From: Isohypsibius dastychi
Lineage: Eukaryota > Tardigrada > Eutardigrada > Parachela > Isohypsibiidae
Length of the DNA stretch: 10,344 nt
Assembly (NCBI GenBank): GCA_034696485.1
Contig: JAQIWT010001554.1
Location: forward strand, 1 to 10,344
Direction: 5' to 3'
Shown: piece after piece, positions 6,655-10,344 of the stretch
Position numbering within the stretch: position 1 is the first letter of the stretch
Layout: the number at the start of each line of letters is the position of its first letter
Made by a program: the position numbers and the translations under genes
Notes under the pieces: model-generated
Database searches by the model: none
Told to the model about the DNA's origin: nothing
Seen by the model: the letters and a program-made list of their open reading frames with translations, nothing else

Positions 6655-6674
6655 TATTTGGATTTTGATGTGTG
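6655..6674 (-). promoter_or_regulatory. conserved upstream block, copy 3 (shorter)
   Basis: The plus strand reads TATTTGGATTTTGATGTGTG, identical to the core of copy 1 except for one missing T. The AATCGCG half is absent. It lies just upstream of the 41-codon ORF on the minus strand. Confidence 0.45.
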
Positions 6675-6744
6675 GTTGGCTTTCCTGTCGTCATAGCGAT
6701 CGACCTTCGAATGAACCTAATGTACAAAAAATCTCTCATGGCTC

Positions 6745-6796
6745 TTCAGGGTTAGGGACGCTTGGCGTAGCCCCTGGACCAATGGATTCATCCAGG
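6745..6796. other. possible folded RNA or hairpin cluster
   Basis: TTCAGGG (6745-6751) can pair with CCCTGGA (6772-6778), with one G-T wobble. Inside it ACGC (6758-6761) pairs with GCGT (6765-6768) around a TTG loop. CCTGGA (6773-6778) could instead pair with TCCAGG (6791-6796), giving two mutually exclusive folds. This is the only structure I see in the 6645-6882 gap. It does not match a tRNA or another RNA family that I know, and short stems like these arise by chance. Confidence 0.2.
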
Positions 6797-6848
6797 AGTC
6801 TATGCTGATCAGTACGTAGCTTGACACAGTCCACTAAAACGTATACTA

Positions 6849-6854
6849 TTTATT
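6849..6854 (-). promoter_or_regulatory. AATAAA, candidate poly(A) signal
   Basis: The minus strand carries AATAAA starting 28 nt after the TAA stop at 6883-6885. The site suits the 3' end of a transcript carrying the FERM fragment, or of a longer THOC2 transcript. Confidence 0.35.
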
Positions 6855-6882
6855 ATGATGATAATAAGCGCTTGGTACTATT

Positions 6883-7119
6883 TTAATTGAAATCGACTAC
6901 TGGTTTCAACAACGCTCGGTAATCGCCAACGAGGTCTCGAATATCTCGAGAATTTGGCGTTTCAAAAGAAATTCGGTTTGAGACCTTTCCGCGAACTTCA
7001 ATGTAAAATTCGGATGAAGACGCTCCGTAGCGCAATATATCTTCATATGGGATATGCTTAACGAAGGTCCGATCGGATGAAAGCACTATTACACCCTTAC
7101 AGTCCACACCAATTTCATC
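6883..7119 (-). CDS. orphan terminal exon: C-terminal part of a FERM F3 lobe
   Basis: An open frame of 78 codons plus stop matches the second half of the FERM C-terminal (F3, PH-like) lobe, as in MyTH4-FERM proteins. The pieces in order are DEIGVDCKGVIVL (a strand with the Val-Asp-x-Lys-Gly turn), IPYEDILRYGAS, a strand pair EFYIEVRG / RISFET, and the closing helix DIRDLVGDYRALLK. The frame contains no ATG; it stays open back to 7176 inside the THOC2 coding region. The recognisable homology begins at GAT GAA ATT, directly after CTGAG at 7124-7120, a possible 3' splice site in phase 0. It is therefore probably the last exon of a spliced gene, or a relic. F1, F2 and the first F3 strands are missing, and the same-strand sequence just upstream is THOC2. 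A candidate AATAAA follows the stop. Confidence 0.5.
   Translation of the reverse strand, partial: DEIGVDCKGVIVLSSDRTFVKHIPYEDILRYGASSSEFYIEVRGKVSNRISFETPNSRDIRDLVGDYRALLKPVVDFN
7089..7101 (-). promoter_or_regulatory. two overlapping-context TGTAA motifs after the THOC2 stop
   Basis: The minus strand reads TGTAAGGGTGTAA, with the first TGTAA 19 nt after the THOC2 stop. They would be poly(A) signals if TGTAA is used here. The same bases lie inside the FERM frame, and the first also reads as a GTAAG splice donor. Confidence 0.25.
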
Positions 7120-7120
7120 C

Positions 7121-10100
7121 TCAGTTGCATGGGACGAAGGATCGCCCCTCCACTCGCCTTTGCGAGTCCTGCTGACTTAGCACTCGGTCACTGTGAGCGC
7201 GACCCCGGCTCTGCTCTCGTCGCCGATCATCATCGTCCCAACGACCCTGGTAGCCCCGTCGGTCGCGGTCCTCCTGCTGACCACCAGTATCATCTTGAGG
7301 CTCATGTTCATCCTTACGTTTATTAGAGCCACGCAACGCCCTTCCGAGACCCGATTGGGTCTCGCGGCTTCGGCCTCGAGCAGGAGCTTCACGTCGCAGG
7401 CTCCTTTCTTTCTGACTATCTTGTGAAATTGAATTGTTGGGTTCGGTTATTCTCGCGCTCTCTTCGGTCACTCCACTGTCCCTGCTCAACATTTTTTGCG
7501 GCTGCTTTTTATCGTTAATTCGACCAGAGGCTACCTCCTCCGAACGCTTGCGTTTCAGACTCGCTTCCGTCGTCGCGTCTGCGTGGGCCTGGACGGCTCG
7601 ACCAGACGCGGGCTGAGAACTCGACGAAACCTGTGCCTGCTGGCTTGAAGAGTTCTTGCGAGAGAGCGAAGTGGTCAAAGGCGGTTTAGAAGATGTCTGC
7701 CGCGAGGAAATCAACTGCTCAAGTGAAGTTTTCGAGTCCGATTCTAAACTCTGTTTAGATCTTCCTTGATTTTTCTCTGATGCGGTGCTTTGAGTTCTTT
7801 TCGTACCTTCTCCTCGATCTCGTTGTTGCTGCTGTGGTTGTCGACCTTCGATGATGTCCTTTCTTCGGGCTGAACGATCTCTTGATCGCAAACGGCGTTT
7901 CTGATTTCCCTTCGAATCCTTTTCCGCATTGCTCACTGAAGAAGAAATCTGCTGCAGATTGGTGCCGATTGCGGTTACGCGATCATTTTCTGATGTCCTT
8001 GAGGTCGCCCCAGTCGCTTCATCTGACGGATTTTGCCGCCTAAATGGCAAAGATGGATCTGCCACCTTTGTTGACCTTGAACCATTAGAATGACTTTGTT
8101 GTGCTTTGGAAACGGCAACAACATTAGGTTCAACGGAGCCCGTTTGTTGCGGCTTAGATGTGACCAAAGGCTGTATTTGTAAGCTATCCTTCTTTGGTGC
8201 ATCTGCGGAAGCAACAAATCCGGCATCTTGCTTGACCTTAGCAACTTGAGGTGCGGGGCCGCGCGAGGACAAGTTAGGTTGTGCTGCCTCTGTGGACTTG
8301 GTCGAAGCGGTGCTGATCGCCGGTGGTATAGAGTCTAGGTTTTTGGATACACTCTGCGTTGGTACACGACCAACTTGGACCAGCGAGGCTGGTGCGAGAA
8401 TTTTCAGTGGCTGGACATTCAGAGTTGATTTGACCACGCCCGTGCTTGGCTGTGAGGTCATTGCCGATGTCGATGACGAACTTGTTTTACCAACGAGACC
8501 TGTTTGAAGCTGAGACGTTGAAGATGCGCTGTTCGATCCCAGCAATGGGGCAATCGGCGTTCCACTAGCCCGACCAGTAGTCATCGTGGACTTGAAAACC
8601 GGCTTGAGTGGTTCTAGTGGAATTGGCTTGGGCAGAGATGCCGCTCTGACCTTCAGTGCAGCATCTCGATACCTACCGGATTTCTTCTTTTGCTTGATGG
8701 CACCGCTCAGCGACTTAGCTTTCCCTTTTACGACAGCTTTTTGGGCCAATGCAAACTCATCCTGATCCTCTTGCAGATCGTCCGTGCCGTCCTCTATACT
8801 CCCTAGGACATCAAGCGCAGCAAGAAGGTGATTCGCTACGACATCAGTATCGGGGAACGCGTCCTTCATAGCTGACAGCAGGGTGAGTGCTTGAATGCAC
8901 ATGAATACATCTCCGGCCGAGGAGGGTAATTTCAACCATCGCAGCACGCCACCGGCTGCTAGACTTTTCCACCGTTGAATCAGTTCCAGGTCCGTCACGA
9001 GAGCTTCACTTTTCTCCTTAACATCGCCTGAACTGATCTCAAAAACTTGTGTCCAGAGAAGAATCTCGCATAAGAAATCTCCGAGATTTTCGGTCTCCTT
9101 GGGCGAGCAGGTGAGAACGATCCGAAGGAACGACGGGAAGATAGAGGAGAGAATGAGGCGTTCAGTGAGCGTGAGCTCCGAGGATCCACGCTTGATGGGC
9201 GAATCGAAGAGAAAAGCGATAATGAAGTGCGCCGAGTAGAAAGCATCTTCGGGCGAGTGGAGAACTCGGGGAATTATGCAGTCTTGTAAAAACGAAGGCA
9301 ATATCTCTCCCTTTGATAAAAGTTCTACCCACTTTGGACGTTTAGATTCCATTGCCAACTTCGTCTTCTCCGCGCGACTTGTCTGAGTTGAGGCCTCACG
9401 CTTCAACTTGATTATTAGCTCGACGGATTTATTGTGCATCGCTCTTACTGACGGGGACTGTTGCTCTCTCTCCAGATCCTTTTTTATTGCCTCCATCCTT
9501 GCTCGTTCGGCATCATACTGGGCCGAAGGTAGGTACACATCAAACAGCGAGAGCTCCCAGAACCGCGTGAAAATATCAGTAGCCTCCTCGACTTGTGATT
9601 GCAGATGAGGAAAGACTTCTTGAACGCTTTCCCTAGGTAAGGGCCTAAGGGTATCGGTATCCCTAGCTCCCAGCGTAAGCCTTATCAAATGAAAGTAATC
9701 AGCTGGATCCAACTTGAAGCGTTTTCTGAGATCATTTGTAGAAGGCATGCTTAGCGCAAGTTTGTCCGCACCAATTTCGGATGTGATAAACGAGGTAAGC
9801 TGAAGATATATAGCCGTAAGCTGATCGAAGAGAAGGTTCACGAAACCGAGACTCTTTTCGGGGGCGTCCGGGAAAGCAATCTTAGTATCCATGGGTAATC
9901 TTTTGCGGGCAACCGCAATGCCTAAAAGAAACCGAACGTAGAACGGGCTGCAATCCGTCCCGTGGCTGCCGAGAAGTGTCTTCAGGCGGTTAACAGCATT
10001 ATCGCGAGCACCATCTGCGAGGAATTCAAAGCGTGCTCTACGCTGGTCGGCAATTGAAAACGAATTCAGCGCAAGAAATCTCAGAGTATCTCCACCTCCA

Positions 10101-10344
10101 GCGCTCTCCAACAGGGCGCGTGAGTAGTCGACGACTATATCGATTAGACTAGTTTCCTTAACCAACACTTCGAGTAGGCGCAAATACATCCAGTCGGACT
10201 GCACGAAAGCCTTTTCGAAGACCAGCTCGACGAGCGGGGCAAGATCCATATCAGGACACCGTCGAAAAGCCTCGCCCACAAGCTGACACACGGTACTATA
10301 CCAAAGAGCATCATTGGTTAGATCCCCCTTCATCTTGTCTGCCT
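7121..10344 (-). CDS. THOC2: THO complex subunit 2 (THOC2/Tho2), C-terminal part; 5' end outside window
   Basis: The frame is open to the window edge, so the ATG at 10333 need not be the start; at least 1073 codons are present. Numbering from that Met, residues 1-510 are helical and match the conserved core of THOC2, a scaffold of the nuclear THO/TREX complex that couples transcription to mRNA packaging and export. Diagnostic stretches are FTRFWELSLFDVYLPSAQYD (255-274), followed by a charged coiled-coil-like helix (275-330). Next is FLQDCIIPRVLHSPEDAFYS (348-367), then LGDFLCEILLWTQVF (417-431) and the LIQRWKSLAAGGVLRWLKLP block (451-470) of the Tho2 C-terminal domain. Residues 515-570 are acidic then Lys-rich. 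From 570 to 1070 the sequence is disordered, rich in Ser, Gln, Thr and Arg, with RS- and RG-like ends, typical of the THOC2 tail. Human and yeast proteins have about 1600 residues, so roughly 500 may lie outside. No intron is needed over 3.2 kb. The stop codon overlaps the possible acceptor of the FERM fragment. Confidence 0.9.
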   Translation of the reverse strand, partial: ADKMKGDLTNDALWYSTVCQLVGEAFRRCPDMDLAPLVELVFEKAFVQSDWMYLRLLEVLVKETSLIDIVVDYSRALLESAGGGDTLRFLALNSFSIADQRRARFEFLADGARDNAVNRLKTLLGSHGTDCSPFYVRFLLGIAVARKRLPMDTKIAFPDAPEKSLGFVNLLFDQLTAIYLQLTSFITSEIGADKLALSMPSTNDLRKRFKLDPADYFHLIRLTLGARDTDTLRPLPRESVQEVFPHLQSQVEEATDIFTRFWELSLFDVYLPSAQYDAERARMEAIKKDLEREQQSPSVRAMHNKSVELIIKLKREASTQTSRAEKTKLAMESKRPKWVELLSKGEILPSFLQDCIIPRVLHSPEDAFYSAHFIIAFLFDSPIKRGSSELTLTERLILSSIFPSFLRIVLTCSPKETENLGDFLCEILLWTQVFEISSGDVKEKSEALVTDLELIQRWKSLAAGGVLRWLKLPSSAGDVFMCIQALTLLSAMKDAFPDTDVVANHLLAALDVLGSIEDGTDDLQEDQDEFALAQKAVVKGKAKSLSGAIKQKKKSGRYRDAALKVRAASLPKPIPLEPLKPVFKSTMTTGRASGTPIAPLLGSNSASSTSQLQTGLVGKTSSSSTSAMTSQPSTGVVKSTLNVQPLKILAPASLVQVGRVPTQSVSKNLDSIPPAISTASTKSTEAAQPNLSSRGPAPQVAKVKQDAGFVASADAPKKDSLQIQPLVTSKPQQTGSVEPNVVAVSKAQQSHSNGSRSTKVADPSLPFRRQNPSDEATGATSRTSENDRVTAIGTNLQQISSSVSNAEKDSKGNQKRRLRSRDRSARRKDIIEGRQPQQQQRDRGEGTKRTQSTASEKNQGRSKQSLESDSKTSLEQLISSRQTSSKPPLTTSLSRKNSSSQQAQVSSSSQPASGRAVQAHADATTEASLKRKRSEEVASGRINDKKQPQKMLSRDSGVTEESARITEPNNSISQDSQKERSLRREAPARGRSRETQSGLGRALRGSNKRKDEHEPQDDTGGQQEDRDRRGYQGRWDDDDRRREQSRGRAHSDRVLSQQDSQRRVEGRSFVPCN

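Noticed and set aside
6700-6720. TTCGAAT resembling a tRNA T-loop
   Set aside because: No acceptor stem, anticodon arm or D-arm can be built around it.

Overview
The window is nuclear DNA from a eukaryote. The evidence is a 3' portion of a THO complex subunit 2 gene (nuclear mRNA export machinery found only in eukaryotes), a FERM-domain fragment, and a large glycoprotein-like membrane protein whose N-glycosylation sequons cluster in two predicted extracytoplasmic loops. Two reading frames longer than 3.2 kb run without an interruption, genes lie on both strands at short spacing, and no bacterial ribosome-binding pattern is seen. This points to a compact, intron-poor genome, most likely a single-celled protist, alga or early-branching fungus-like lineage. 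I cannot place it further.

Layout. Bases 1-161 are a 12-bp tandem repeat that runs off the left edge. At 281-988 (minus) is a stand-alone PD-(D/E)XK nuclease-fold protein. It is divergent from a small three-helix membrane protein at 1164-1616 (plus). A 44-nt near copy of the 3' end of the next gene sits between those two starts, and a 32-nt imperfect palindrome (1680-1711) separates the small gene from that gene. The 1134-residue, five-helix membrane protein fills 1743-5147 (minus). A small acidic protein of unknown function with an internal repeat follows at 5413-5796 (minus), then a second small three-helix membrane protein at 6086-6463 (plus) and a possible 41-codon basic ORF at 6519-6644 (minus). 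The right third holds a C-terminal piece of a FERM F3 lobe without its own start codon (6883-7119, minus), directly abutting the stop codon of the THOC2 homologue (7121 to beyond 10344, minus).

The genes do not form an obvious pathway; this looks like an ordinary eukaryotic neighbourhood with several lineage-specific genes. The non-coding signals are the more unusual part. A conserved block of about 20-31 nt occurs three times, each time upstream of a minus-strand start. A TGTAA motif lies within 20 nt downstream of four minus-strand stop codons. A TAGACGTCTA palindrome is shared by the left-end array and the 1680-1711 palindrome. The FERM fragment begins exactly at a possible splice acceptor that overlaps the THOC2 stop codon.
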